From contig OY723312.1 in the NCBI GenBank assembly GCA_963210315.1, positions 248,001-312,000 of the forward strand: 64,000 bases of DNA. Reading direction: 5' to 3'. The notes under the pieces are model-generated. The model was not told where the DNA came from and made no database searches. It worked only from the letters and a program-made list of their open reading frames with translations. This DNA comes from Rhynchopus euleeides. Its lineage: Eukaryota; Euglenozoa; Diplonemea; Diplonemida; Diplonemidae. Below, piece by piece: positions 19,191-30,114 of the stretch. Position 1 is the first letter of the stretch. Every line of letters starts with the position of its first letter. The position numbers and the translations under genes were made by a program.

Positions 19191-22012
19191 TCAGAGTAGC
19201 TCCTGAGCACTGGCGAATGAATGGCTGGCCGGCAGCTCCTGCCTGCCGTGGTTTGGCAGAAGCGACGGGGACAATGCGCTGGAGAGGTTGCTTGTCTGCG
19301 ACCCGTTGCTCAGCAGGCCGGAGCGGCGCCAGTGAGGCGTCGAGTCGGCAGGCGACAGCAGCAGGGGGTGGTCGATATGCGGCAGCGCTGTCTCCGCGGC
19401 ACAGCTCTGCGCAAACCTGCGGGACGTGTCGAACTCGCGGTGGGGGATAAGCTGCTGCGACGACGCCATCCGGAAGGACACATGGCCTGTGCCTGTGCCG
19501 TCGAGAAGCAGGCCGGCCCGATTGGCAGTGCTGATCAGCTGCCCCCCACTCTCATCGCTGTGCATCGACTGCAGGCTCTCATCGTCATCTTGGTGCTGCA
19601 CGTCGAGCAGCGGGACCTGCAGCTGGGTGGGGGCAGGGTCCTGGCTGGTGCCGCGTGTGTCGCCCAAGGCATCAGATGGCGAAGGGTCGCCCCACGTGTC
19701 CGCATCATCCTGCGGGGTTGCCTGGTCGCGCCACGCGATGAAGGCCTGCTTCTGCAGCCTGTCGCGCCGCCCTGTCACGAAGATGTACACCTCGGAGACC
19801 ACGTCGGATACCACCTTGACGCCCAGGATGCCGATACACACATGCTGCAGCAGCACAGAGGCGTTGAAGGCCCAGTGGTGCTCGTTGTCGTGGTAGTACC
19901 CACAGGCCATCAGGATCATGGAGGAGGCCTGCGTCCCGTAGTTGAGGATGCCATACGCGCAGTCCCTGTTGCGTGCGTGCGGCCACACCACCGCCTCGAG
20001 CATAAGCAGCATGGCGAAGATGGCGCCGAGGGCCATCTTGACGTGCCCGCACCCGATGTATGTCTCGGGCATGGTGGCGAGGACGGAGGACATGGTGAAG
20101 CTGGCGCAGAACTCTACAAAGGAGTACCACGCCACGTCCTGGCGGTAGGTCCGCACCACGGAGGCGTAGCGGTTGACCCAGTGGTTGGCGTTGCGCTTGC
20201 TGACCCACTCGCCGGTGCCGATGAAGAAGGTCACCAAGGTGCTGTGTTCTGTCGGGTCGACGATGTACACAGCCTTCGCAGGGACGGCGGTGCGCGTGGT
20301 GTGGAAGAGGAGGCAGGGGACCACAATGCATGCGACAGTCGTCGCGGTCCCTGCGGCAAACGCCGCAGATGACTGCGGCACCATCACCATCATCATGGCC
20401 CCCAGCGTGATCCCCTGGTAGCAGTACTGCAGCACGAACAGAGGGGCGGAGGGGAAGCGCAGCCACCCCTGCGTGTCCAGGTTGTCGAACAGGCTGGGGT
20501 AGACGTGCTTTCCCCCCGAGGCGAAGCACTGCACCAGCAGCACAGCGCCCCGAAGGCCACGACGATCAGGACATTCCCCAACACCATGCCCATGGCGCGA
20601 TCGCCCCAAGGCTCCCACCCTGTGGGGTGCAGGAAGGAGGGCACGCTGCTCGCCTTCCTCTGCACGACATCGCACATCTGCGACGCCACCAGCATCCGCA
20701 GAGCCCCCGTCCCGCCACCGCTCACCAGGGTGCCCAGCGCGATGATACCCCCCGCGGCATTCAGGGAGTCCACACGCCCACCCCCACCCTCCGTCGCGGT
20801 GGCATTCAGCGGCGCGGGCGCGAAGGTCACGCTGGGTGGCTGAGGCGCCGTGGTGGGCTGTCTTGGGGGTGTGGTGACAACACCGCTGCTCGGCACAGAC
20901 GTGCCCATCTGCGGCGGCGCAGCCGTCTCCTCATCAGGTGTGGGTGTGGGTGGCGGCAGGTCATCCAGCAGCACCACGAAGACATCATCTTCGTAGAAGA
21001 ACAGGGCTAAGTCATCCTCCGCCCACGCCTGGTTCCACAGGTCATCGTAAAAGTAGTAGTGCTCCTCGTCGCAGCTCACCGCCACCTTGCCCCTCATCCT
21101 GCATGCGTGCACAGAACCCTCGTTGTCCGTCGCCAGGAGGAGGCTGTCCCCCATAGCCATCGACATCAGCTCATCCTCAAGCAGCGACGTGCTCAGCGAC
21201 CCGGCGTATGTCAACCCCACCCCGGGCAAGATTTGGGAGAACTCCACAGTGCCCCGCTTTGTCAGCGGCTTGTCGATCCCGTTGGAGTAGTAAACCCTGC
21301 CGCCACGCCAGCTCATCTGATACGACAACGACGCGGCGTATTCAACAGACCCCGCAGGTTTCAGAGTGCCCGGCGTGCTGATGTCATACGCAAACAGTAC
21401 ACCTTCGGTGTTGATGTAGATATACGGCGAAACGGGATCTGCCATCAGCGCCTTGCAGCTGTGCCCCAGGTTAACAACGGTGTCGCTGAATGCGGCACTC
21501 CCGCTGCCGAAGGACAGCACCCCGAGCTGGTTCCCTGGGAGGCAGCAGAACAGGTCTGCCCCGTCGAAGCTCTCCTCGAGCTGCTTACAGTTGCGCACAG
21601 CGGAGAGCGGGTGGGACTCTATCTCGTGGATATCGTTGAGGTCGGTGTAGGTCACAGTGTGGAGTGACGTGGGGCGGAGCGCGTAGATCCTCCCGGCATC
21701 GCGCTGGCGGGACACCTTCACCGATGTGAGGTTGCCGTATTTCACAGTGGCGATGGTCTCCATGCCGGACCTCCCCTCCAGCCCGTGGATGACGAGGTCC
21801 CCTACGGCAACCGCGATCACGCCTCTCGATGCATCAGCGTCCACTGCGGCGACCGTCACGCCTTTGTAGTTCACATATGCAATCTCCTGCCAGTCGGCAT
21901 GGGCTGGAGGGGGGAGGAGGAGGAGGAGAAGGAGCGCAGCCAGCACCGGAGACGGGGCACGTGCTGCCTCAGCTGACCTCCCCATCGCAAGAATGGAGAG
22001 GAGCGGGGGCAT
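19191..22012 (-). CDS. Surface-receptor-like membrane protein, one apparent frameshift
   Basis: Starting at ATG 22012, the product has a signal peptide (LAALLLLLLLPPPAHA). About 310 residues of beta-propeller-like, YWTD/NHL-style repeats follow (for example GRIYALRPTSLHTVTYTDLN, GRVYYSNGIDKPL). Next comes a Pro/Thr-rich stalk and a first membrane helix (MVLGNVLIVVAFGALCC). The frame then shifts by one near a GGGGGG run at about 20515. The second frame continues with around six more hydrophobic helices (LFVLQYCYQGITLGAMMMV, FAMLLMLEAVVW and others) and an acidic Ser/Asp-rich cytoplasmic tail. Together this gives about 940 residues: a secreted sensor-like domain on a multi-pass membrane anchor. 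The shift may be a sequencing indel, an intron or a real lesion. I cannot name the family; the layout resembles large protist surface proteins. Confidence 0.72.
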
Positions 22013-22455
22013 GCGAGGTTGCTTGAGAAATGCCGTTCAGCACAGCAGGGGTGGCATGTTCCAGGGGACAAGGGGGGGGGGGGGGATGAAAACTGGACAC
22101 GCGTCCTGCACTGTGGTGGGGGGTGGGTGGGTGGGTGGTGGTGGTGGCGGTGGCGGTGGTGACACTTCGTCCCGCTCGGGCGTGCCAGCGGAGCTCAGGG
22201 AAGAGCTTGTGAGAGTCGGACCGAGCGGACCCACTGAGAGTCCCGGCAAATAAGCAATGCGGGGGAGCGGGATGGGCAGGCAGCAGCAGTGAAACAGGCG
22301 TGGGCACATCACATGCTCTTCCCCCCTCTCCCCCCCTTCCCCCCACCCCTGTATCTAGCATGCTCGCAAGGCGAGCTAGCAGCGGATCCAGCTAGACCCC
22401 CCCCCCCTCCTCTGCCTCCTCCCAACGGCGTTTTCCGGTTATTTCTGCTCTCCCA
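22013..22455. other. Upstream region of the membrane-protein gene
   Basis: Contains GGGTGGGTGGTGGTGG-type repeats (22110-22160) and long C tracts (22320-22410). No gene and no defined promoter element can be pointed out. Confidence 0.4.
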
Positions 22456-22564
22456 GGGGGCCTTCGCTACCAAGTGTGACTGAGTGAGAAAAAGTGAGCC
22501 ACGGCCCACTTCCCCTCACTGACTGACGAGCTGTGACGAGCAGTGACTGGTAGCGAAGGCCCCC
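22456..22564. mobile_element. 109-bp hairpin MITE, GGGGGCC family
   Basis: Termini GGGGGCCTTCGCTACCA and complement with a 3-bp CCA duplication (22453-22455 and 22565-22567). Its internal sequence, GTGTGACTGAGTGAGAA and GACGAGCTGTGAC, matches the element at 15321-15419. Confidence 0.75.
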
Positions 22565-22878
22565 CCACCCCGATTTTGTATTCGTTCCTTCGAGCCGACT
22601 TCTTCGCTTCCGAATTGTATTTTCGTTCCGGACTGTGCATTGCAGACGGGCAACGCAACGGAGAGGGGGGGGGGGGGGGGAGAGATTTCTCTTGGGGGAG
22701 GAGGGGGTGACGAGTGGCATGTGCCTTCTGCCCTGTGCCCTGAAATGCTAACGCTGGGAGGTCAGGTCAAGCGCGGGCAGGCCTGGAAGACAACAGGCGG
22801 GGGGGTCTTCGCTCAGAAGTGGAGGAAAGTCACATGCCATGCGCTAGTCCTGCAGAGCCCTGTCTCTCTCTATCTCGC

Positions 22879-23014
22879 GGGGGCCTTCGCTCGAAAGTAC
22901 GATGCAGGTCCGCTAATCCAACACAGCAAACGCTCTAAAGTGCAGAAGAAAAGTGATCCGCCTTACAACATTGGGTTGCAACCTGACACGCTTTGGCACA
23001 GAGCGAAGGCCCCC
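22879..23014. mobile_element. 136-bp MITE, GGGGGCCTTCGCTC termini
   Basis: Termini GGGGGCCTTCGCTC and GAGCGAAGGCCCCC surround a core with CAGGTCCGCTAATCCAACAC and GGTTGCAACCTGACAC. Related, partly degraded copies occur at about 51310-51440, 51515-51570 and 61832-61927. It shares the outer terminal sequence with the hairpin family at 22456 but has a different interior. No clear target duplication. Confidence 0.65.
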
Positions 23015-23047
23015 AGTGGACCTCTGTTCGATGCAGGTCCCTCGGGG

Positions 23048-24371
23048 CTAGCAATCACAGCACCCCCCAGGCCCGCAGCGGAAGAGGTGGTCGTAGGCTG
23101 CTATGAGGGAGCGCGTCTTCATCTCCTTCTCCCGCTTCCTGTTGTGGGATATCTTCTTCCCGATGAAGATCGCGCCCGCGGTGGCCAGGACAAGGCTCCC
23201 CGCAGCCGCCGTCTTCTGCGTCTGCGTCATTTCCTTCACCCGTTTGGAGAAACGCTCCAGCGTTTCCTCCATGGCCTCCTCCGTCCCGCTAACGCGCTGC
23301 GGGTCGTCGCCCGCCACACCGCCCGACTTCTTCTTCCGACGAAGCCCCGTGCTGTGGGACCGTGTCACGAGGAGGGTGCTCGGCGCTTCCAATGCCCCAA
23401 AGCCAGGGCTCACCGGGACAGATAGGCTACCCGGCTGCCCCGTCTTGGGGCGGATAAGGGAGGTGAACGTTTCCTTCAGCTCGCCTATGGTGAAGCGGGA
23501 TGGGGAGACCTGTGGGTGGTAAGGCGGTGGAAGGTGGTGAGGATGATCGCAAAGAAAGGGGCGGGTGGAAAAAGCTTCTCTGGGCAGTGTAGGTGGGAGG
23601 CGTAAACTATCTGTGCCCCCCGCTGGATCGTAAAGTGGCAGCAAAACGAGACAACCAAACCAATTACCGTCACTCAAGTTATGTTGGTGGGGTAAAATAT
23701 TGGTGGGGTAAATATGTTGGCGGGGTACTAATTTGGTGGATTTGGGGGTTCTGGAAGAAGTTGGTGAGTTATTACCCCACCAACATTACTTGAGTGACGG
23801 TCCTGCCGAAACGTTGGTTTGTTGGAACGCAGACCCCACTCTTTGTGTGCACCAAAAAAAAAGTTGAAACCAGCTCACATAGCAGTGTCATACCTTGACG
23901 GTGCAAATGCTGATCTCCTGATCGTGGAACACCGAGTCTGTCAGCAGCAGGGCCATCTCAGCCCCACTCTCATCTTTGTACGTCACCACGACACGCTTCG
24001 ACCCTGGGTTCTGCGGGTCGAGGTGCACACCCATGTGGCTGATCTGCCCGCAGTAGCCGAAGAAATCCATCAGCTGAGAAAGGGAGGCAGGGCGGGGTGT
24101 GCGGCAAACATTTCGTCGGTGCAAACCAGTAAGGGGAGAGAGGAACCCAGCGGGTATTTCGCCAATCGCGAGAACAGAGGGCCAGACAGCGAGCCGGTCT
24201 TCTGACACACACTCATAACCCGATGTTTGGCACACACAAGCCCTACCCGCACCTTATCAAGCATACTTCCTTATCGCTGGCTCTGCTGCTGACGTTCGAC
24301 GCGCATATCGTCTTCACCTCCTCCACCTTGGGAGGCCCACGCGGCGCGAGCTGCCGCCCATACGTCGACAT
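23048..24371 (-). CDS. RRM-domain protein with C-terminal hydrophobic segment (three exons)
   Basis: Exons 24371-24267, 24073-23894 and 23509-23048 join in phase 0 to give about 248 residues. Donors are GTATGC and GTATGA; acceptors are CTTTCTCAG and CACCCACAG. Exons 1-2 encode an RNA recognition motif: VKTICASNVS as first strand, then ELMDFFGYCGQI, and KRVVVTYKDESGAEMALLL as the RNP1-like strand. The spacing recalls plant BPA1-type RRM proteins. Exon 3 adds a basic Ser-rich stretch, an amphipathic helix (METLERFSKRVKEM-like) and a hydrophobic segment (AAGSLVLATAGAIFIG), ending in GPGGCCDC. It could be membrane- or membrane-surface-associated. A CAG lies 2 nt before the ATG, so the first exon could follow a trans-splice site or a leader intron. 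Intron 2 carries a MITE. Confidence 0.78.
23666..23801. mobile_element. 136-bp MITE inside intron 2 of the RRM gene
   Basis: Termini ACCGTCACTCAAGT and ACTTGAGTGACGGT, followed inward by GTTGGTGGGGTAA and its complement; the core repeats GGTGGGGTAAA. The surrounding ~110-bp repeat also occurs at about 40205-40315 without this insert, which fixes the boundaries. No clear target duplication is visible. Confidence 0.75.
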
Positions 24372-25058
24372 CGCTGACAGGCACCTCCCCCCCCTCTCCC
24401 TCCTCACAGCACCCTACCAGCCGCAGCGCAGGCTAAAGGATGCAGTGGCAGGCTGGGGGTGGGGGGGGGCGGGTGGGGGAGGGGAGAGGGAGCTACCCTT
24501 GCCCCTTCTCCCACCCCACCCCTCGTCCCTGCCCTCAGCTCAGCCCCAGATGCCCCGCCACGGTGGGGGAGGGGATGAGGGGCAGGGGGCTCTCTCCAGA
24601 CGAGCCTGGAGGCGCCGCTGCCCGCACAGCACACCCCCCTTCGGTGGGGTGTGGGGGCGTGGGGTTGGTGGGGGGTGGGGCTGTGTAAGTCGGCCCTCCT
24701 GTTTTTGTGTGTGTGCAGGTAGGGATCCCTCGAGGGGGGGTGGGGGCAAGTATGCCTGGGACTTTGGCCTTTTTGGGCCCAAAAAGGGGTCGGGATTCCA
24801 CTTTTTCTCCAAGGGTTTTCGGGGGGGGAAATGGCGCGCAATCCCCCTCACGGGCAGGAAAATTCCCCCCATCCCCACCACACAACCAGTGTGAGTGTGG
24901 TGTGTGGGTATTGGACGCCCTGTGTGATGAGAGATAGTGGCAACACAACAGCAACATGCCAGGCAAGGGGTGCCAAAAATGGGTTTTCGGGGCGTTATTG
25001 TAACGACCCTTTCCTATGCCCAGTGGCACAAGCTCAAGGATTTGGTTGCTCGACATAA

Positions 25059-25107
25059 GGGGGGGTCTGGGGGGCGGAGCCCCCCAGCCGCCGGAGGCCA
25101 CGGTAGT
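25059..25107 (+). repeat. GC-rich ~55-bp dispersed module, copy 3
   Basis: GGGGGGTCTGGGGGGCGGAG core followed by the CCGCCGGAGGCCACGGTAGT end; 214 bp before the next copy. Confidence 0.75.
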
Positions 25108-25272
25108 GAGTATCTGTTCCTTGCGCCGTAGTGGGAGCGCGTGGGAGTTGCGGGCGTACAGATTGTTGGCTGCGTCCTCCTGAGGCTACTGAGAGTGGTC
25201 TGGGTCCCATTCGCTGATGTGAACCCAAAGGACTTGGCTACAAGACAGGCACACGCTCCAGCCTAGTGGTAC

Positions 25273-25325
25273 AGGGGGGTCTGGGGGGCGGAGCCCCCCA
25301 GCCGCCGGAGGCCACGGTAGTGAAC
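25273..25325 (+). repeat. GC-rich ~55-bp dispersed module, copy 4
   Basis: Same core as copy 3 with the complete GTAGTGAAC end. Confidence 0.75.
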
Positions 25326-25892
25326 GCCTGGCTCTTGACTGGGGAACAACGCCGGGTTTTGGCTGGAACAACCGAAAAAAGGGCGGGTGTCCGGAGGATT
25401 CATCCTCATCCCCCACTAGAATACCACCTGCCCCCGAAAAACTTCACCCAGAAAACCTGTGGGGAAAAAATCCCACCTAAAAAACCCAAGGAGAAAAAAA
25501 AAATTCCCTCCCTATAAAAACCCAAAGAGAAAAAAAGTGCAATCCTGAATCGGGACTTGGACTCCACATTTAGCTTCATACTTGGGTGGGGGGGTGGGGG
25601 TTTTGAAAACGAAAAGTGCAGTCTCATTGGGGGGCCCTCGCTACCAGGTGTGACTTGAGTGAGAAATGTTTTTTGCCATTTCTATTCTCTATGGAAACGC
25701 AAAGCTTGGCTCGACAACCGCCATCCTGCCGCCCTGTACATCATAGCGTGCCCGCAATCCCGCTGACGATGTGCATGTGGGACCCAATACAGCCCGGCAC
25801 TGTGTCCCGGCAGTTGCCGCACAGCTACATGCGACTGGGTGCAGCGCTTGGGCATTGCAGTCCATCTACCCCCCCCCCCCCCATTGTTGTTA

Positions 25893-26012
25893 GCCCCCAT
25901 TTAAAACTTTACGTTTTAAACGTTTTAAATGTTTTAAATGTTTTAAATGTTTTAAATTAAAACGCGTTTTAAATTAATTTAAAACGGAGTTTAAAACGGG
26001 GGTTAAAACAGG
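25893..26012. repeat. TTTTAAAC/GTTTAAAA repeat block
   Basis: About ten copies of GTTTTAAA(T/C) and its complement, AT-rich against the local GC-rich background. The same motif borders the palindromic element at 27458 and recurs at 30665-30700. Confidence 0.8.
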
Positions 26013-27457
26013 GCGTTTCTGTGGTGTTTTCACACCAAAAAAAAATTTTTTCGGCCAAAAAAATTTTTCCATGCCCCCTGAGGCCCCCCAGCTCATATTC
26101 TGGGTGATTATTCCTGCATTCCTGTCACAGCGGACACATTATTGGTGGAAAATAGGTGGCACTGACGTTGTGGTGAGGGTTGCATCAATCGCACCGGCAT
26201 CAGTTGGCACACCCCCTCCGTTGTTCTCAGGAATAATGCAGTTTGACATCAGCATATTTCTGGAGTGTCGAATCTTCATCTTGCATCACTCGATGTGCAC
26301 CCTTTTGAGCTGAATCCATGATACAAAGTCGCAGGTTGAAGGCCGGATCACCATGATGGGGATGGCAATGGACCCAGCGAACTCCACCAGCTCCTTCGAC
26401 AGTCCTGGAAGCACCTTCTGGAAAAGTTGCACAGTTCCAGTTGCCACCTGGAGCCTACCTTTGGCCTGCCCCTCTTTGAGAGGAGCATATCTGTATTCCC
26501 TTTACTCTCCTATGGACGCCCGACTTCTCTGATCGAGAGAAGCCTACAAAAGGCGTAACCATCCTCGTCATCTATTCTTTGCCTCCAACTTTCACTTTTG
26601 CAGAACGGATCCCGACGAACTCCAAACAGGAAGTGCAGCCAGCTTCATCACGGCTGTGTTCAACAAGACAGCCAGGTGATGTTGTTGCTGTCAGAACGAT
26701 GGTTGCAGCACTCGGCTGCGCCCCACCTGGGGTTGCTCTGGCTGTTGCCAAGCTAGTGTTTGGGACAATTATTGATCACCTAGCCATTCTCTCGGCACCC
26801 TAATGATCGTGGGTAGGCAGCAGGAACCTGCACTCTGGGGGGACATCATCGATGAGTTTCTTTGAAGAAACCGGCGGCTACCGCTGGAGTTAAGGTCCGA
26901 AGGGGTCAGTACCACGGGCGCCACACCGCTCGTGTTGGGGCATCGGGTTTCGGTGAAGGCGGGGGCGCTGAGAAAGCGAAATGTACGGAACAAGCAATGA
27001 TCAACCATACACCAGCAAGTCAAACAGGCACCACCGTTAGATCGTTCGTGCACCCGAGTCTGTACTGTACCATCCTGAATCTTTTCTGGGTGATTGTCAA
27101 CGATGAGGGCATGAGCTTGCGTCAGGGTGAGCAGAGGAACGGGTTGAGGCCAGGGTGAATGGAGAGTGAAAAGTAGCCCACTTCACCAGGAGGCGAATTT
27201 TCGCAGAAAGCCCTGCCACACAGCTGTGTTTGCCTGATCATGCTCAAAAGGCCTGCAATAGGCTATTTCACACAGGGAATTTGTTCACCCATTTGGGACC
27301 CCCAGGGAGCCTCAAAATTGGATTTTTTTGCCGAAGATGGCCTCAGATGGCCCAAAACGACCAATTTTGGGTTCCAGAAAAAAAAATCGAAAAGTCTCCC
27401 CCTATATTTTGCAGGGTTTTTTGCCGTTTTAAACCCCGTTTTAAACCCCATTTTAAA
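26013..27457. other. Less repetitive stretch, no recognised gene
   Basis: Base composition is more balanced here than in most of the window. Short open frames of 60-95 codons exist on both strands (for example 26579-26803 plus and 26769-27053 minus), but none has a recognisable domain or convincing splice context. It could be an old, decayed insertion. Confidence 0.4.
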
Positions 27458-27806
27458 TACCGTATACGTAAATATTATGGAACGTAAATATTATGGAACG
27501 GGCCCATTTTTGCCCGGTCCGTTCCATAATATTTACGTTCCATAATATTTACAGGGCCAGTTGGGGACTCGGTGGTGAGGATGGCTTGCCTCAGGAATCG
27601 CGCGAAAAGTGCACGAGTAGGTCCCGTCAGGGACTCTGTATGCCGTCCGATCACCTGGTCCAAGTCCCCGAGTCGCAGAAAGCCCTGTAAATATTATGGA
27701 ACGAAAAAAATCTGGAACGCCAACCCACCAGCGTTCCAAAATATTTACGTTCCATAATAATTACGTTCCATAATATTTACGTTCCAAAATATTTACGTAT
27801 ACGGTA
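27458..27806. mobile_element. ~350-bp palindromic AT-rich element
   Basis: Termini TACCGTATACGTAAATATT and complement, followed inward by several TATTATGGAACGTAAA units in both orientations. The core (about 27551-27692) is itself bounded by ACAGGGCC / GCCCTGT and GGGGACTCGG / CCGAGT, so it may be a second, inner inverted-repeat unit. Outer flanks are GTTTTAAAC motifs on both sides. Confidence 0.7.
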
Positions 27807-28093
27807 ATTTAAAACGGCGTTTTAAACTTTAAGGAGGATCCTTGAAATCGGTAGTGGACAGTAGCGGACAGGGCGGACATTTCCTTGTGGAAAAAGTGCC
27901 CGAAAAAAATACAGCAGCAGTCTCTCGAGTCTTCCTTTCAGATGATTTTTGCATTGATCGCTTCCACCACACGGGGTGTGTTTTACCAAAAAATTCGAAA
28001 AGGTCCCCCTTACAGAATTAGCCTTTTTTCAAAAAATCGGAAAATTTCGGACCGCAATTTGTACCCAAGAAAGTGCCGAATTTTCGGACTTGG

Positions 28094-28270
28094 TCCGATT
28101 TGAACGATTTCCGTGCCTCTTGCAACCCCCATGAGGGGCGGCTGCTGTTTCGGGTTCTTCCGGTGGTACATGCTGGGGTGTCAGGACAGGGAATCCTGCT
28201 CGCTGTACCCGGTGATCCCTGACGCAGCCAGGAAGTGGAGAGCCTTGGAACCCTGGTTGAGGCCTGTAAC
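28094..28270 (-). mobile_element. 5'-truncated LINE fragment with ORF2 C-terminus
   Basis: On the minus strand a short frame encodes LAASGITGYSEQDSLS, matching LAEAGVTEHSEKDYLIS at the end of the 8.5-12.5 kb LINE ORF2, followed by a related 3' end (ATCGTTCAAATC). It is a diverged member of the same family, truncated to its last ~180 bp. Confidence 0.7.
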
Positions 28271-28540
28271 ACCCGGCCTTCCTGCCACTTGTGGCATTGT
28301 GGAGTGGAGGTGGATATGGAGAAAGTTCTCTCTCCGTCCGGTCGAGCACAACCGTCCTCTCCAGCCAGGGGTCATCTACTTTCCAAACAAGGGCCAGGAA
28401 CATGCTCAAACAAACCAATTGATCAGAAAATCTGGCTTGCCGTGGAATCATTGAGCATTGGGGAGTGGTTTGCCCCCTTGCTGCGTATGACATGTCCATT
28501 TTTGACGATTTTTGGGCAGAATTTGGTGCGTGGGACCTTT

Positions 28541-28900
28541 CGATTTTCATGATTTTTTCCGGAATTTCGTGGGGACCGGTACCCCATTTGAGGGCCAAAA
28601 ATCTCATTTCCGAGGCCTGGGAATGGTCGCAGTGGCCTCAGATGTCCAAAAACGTTCAATTGACCTCTCCTCGAAAAAAAAATCGAAAGGTCCCCCCTAC
28701 TGGCACCCCGGATTAGGACATGTCTCTGGGGGTGTCCGGGGGGCATTTTTGGCCCATTTTTGGCTGGGGAAAATGGGCCATTTTTCACGATTTTTTCGAT
28801 TTTTTGTCCGGACCGGCACCGCATTTGAGGGGCCAAAATCTGATTTCCGAGGCCCGGGAATGGTCGCAGTGGCTTCATTTGGCCAAAAACGTTCAGGGTA
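28541..28900. repeat. Two tandem copies of a ~244-bp unit
   Basis: The segment TTCGATTTT...GGGGACCGGTACCCCATTTG...GGAATGGTCGCAGTGGC...CCAAAAACGTTCA occurs at about 28541-28657 and again at about 28785-28892. Related text (AACGTTCAATT...AATCGAAAGGTCCCCC) recurs at 27370 and 29210. Confidence 0.6.
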
Positions 28901-29357
28901 CGTGACGTGTGAAGTACCGACGCCCCGGCTTGCCGGGGCCTGGGCATTTGTTGATTCTCCCCGACCTCAGGGCCCTGTGAATGCTAGATCTCCCCGGTCC
29001 GGCCCTGTTTTTGTCCCGCCAGCACTGAGTCACCTGCAGCTCAACCCCGGCCAGTGCGCGGTGTGTTTGTCCTAGAGAGCAGCAGAGAGAAGCGAGAGTG
29101 AGAGGGATTTGAGGCCCCCCGCCCCCAGGTTCCCTGCCCACCTGGTCGCACCCAAGTGCCTCACACCGGTTCTCTCCCCACCCGGTGATCCACCTGACGG
29201 ATACTTAAAAAACGTTCAATTTACCCTTCCCCAAAAAAAAATTCGAAAGGGTCCCCCTACAAATCGCCGGTCTTAGGAAATTTTTTTTGGGCACCCAGAT
29301 TTCAAAAATTTTCAAACTATTTTCTGGACCAAAAATCAAACTATTGAGGTCCTGGCC

Positions 29358-29583
29358 GGACATGTCCGGGGGGGGGGTCAAAATTGGATTTCCCGAATTT
29401 CCGGGTCCGGACATGTCCGCCCGGACATCCGGACATCCGGACACCAGAAAATGTCCGCCCGGACATGTCCGCCCTGTCCGGGGCGGACATTTCTGGATGT
29501 CCGGATGTCCGGATGTCCGCCCGGACATGTCCGGGCGGGAAATTCGGGAAATGTCCGGGGGGGGGGGGGGGGGGGGGGGGGGG
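29358..29583. repeat. GGACATGTCC palindromic array ending in a ~29-G tract
   Basis: Dense copies of CCGGACATGTCCG and CCGGACATCCGG on both strands form a large inverted repeat with TTCCCGAATTT / GGAAATTCGGG near its edges. It is followed by about 29 consecutive G residues. Related GGACAGGGCGGACAT text occurs at 27865 and 30580. It is probably a hairpin-forming element. Confidence 0.75.
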
Positions 29584-30114
29584 GTCAAAATTCCCGTAGG
29601 CGATTGCCCCGAAGACCCCAGCAAAACTCTTCTGCAGATCCTATGTTTCTGGTGCATCTGTCCCACCTCGCACCCTTTCTGGAGCTTCCCGGTGAATCCC
29701 TCCGGGAGCCGGTGACGCCGTTGCTGGCAGACTGTGTGTCGACGTGAGGGCCAGACACACGAACTAGATCGCCCAACTCCTCCCCCCTGCACCCTAGCTT
29801 TTCCCAGGAGGGATTGGGAACAGCCTCTCCTCCCGCGTTGCTTCCTACCAGCCCCTCCGCACGCGAACTGATACTACAAGCAGAACTGGATGAACTACCT
29901 CCCCCCCCCCCCCCTTTCTCCTTTGTATCCTCTGACCGGGCAAGACTCCCCCCACCCACCCACAGGAACCTCCTACCTACACACACAGCCCCACCTCGCA
30001 CCCCCCACTCTCTCACCCCCCCCCCCCCCCCAGCGAGGAGGGTTTTGGGGGAACCCCTGAGTAATGCATTGTTAGAAGTGCGGTGACGGGAAACCCCCCC
30101 CCCCCCCGGATCCC

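Larger units (their letters stand above)
24372..25892. other. Repeat-bearing stretch without a recognised gene
   Basis: Contains C/G-rich low-complexity DNA, including repeated GGTGTGGGGGCGTGGGG-like text near 24640, and two copies of the GC-rich 55-bp module. It also has a half copy of the GGGGGCCCTCGCTACCAG hairpin family (25630-25665) and a C15 tract near 25869. No gene supported. Confidence 0.5.

Noticed and set aside
26579-27053. Small genes in the less repetitive 26-27 kb stretch
   Set aside because: The short frames show no domain, conserved motif or splice context, and overlap on both strands.
29640-29745. Exon ending in a GTGAGG donor before the MIB-like exon
   Set aside because: The frame looks protein-like, but joining it to the best downstream acceptor (about 30033) meets a stop at once.
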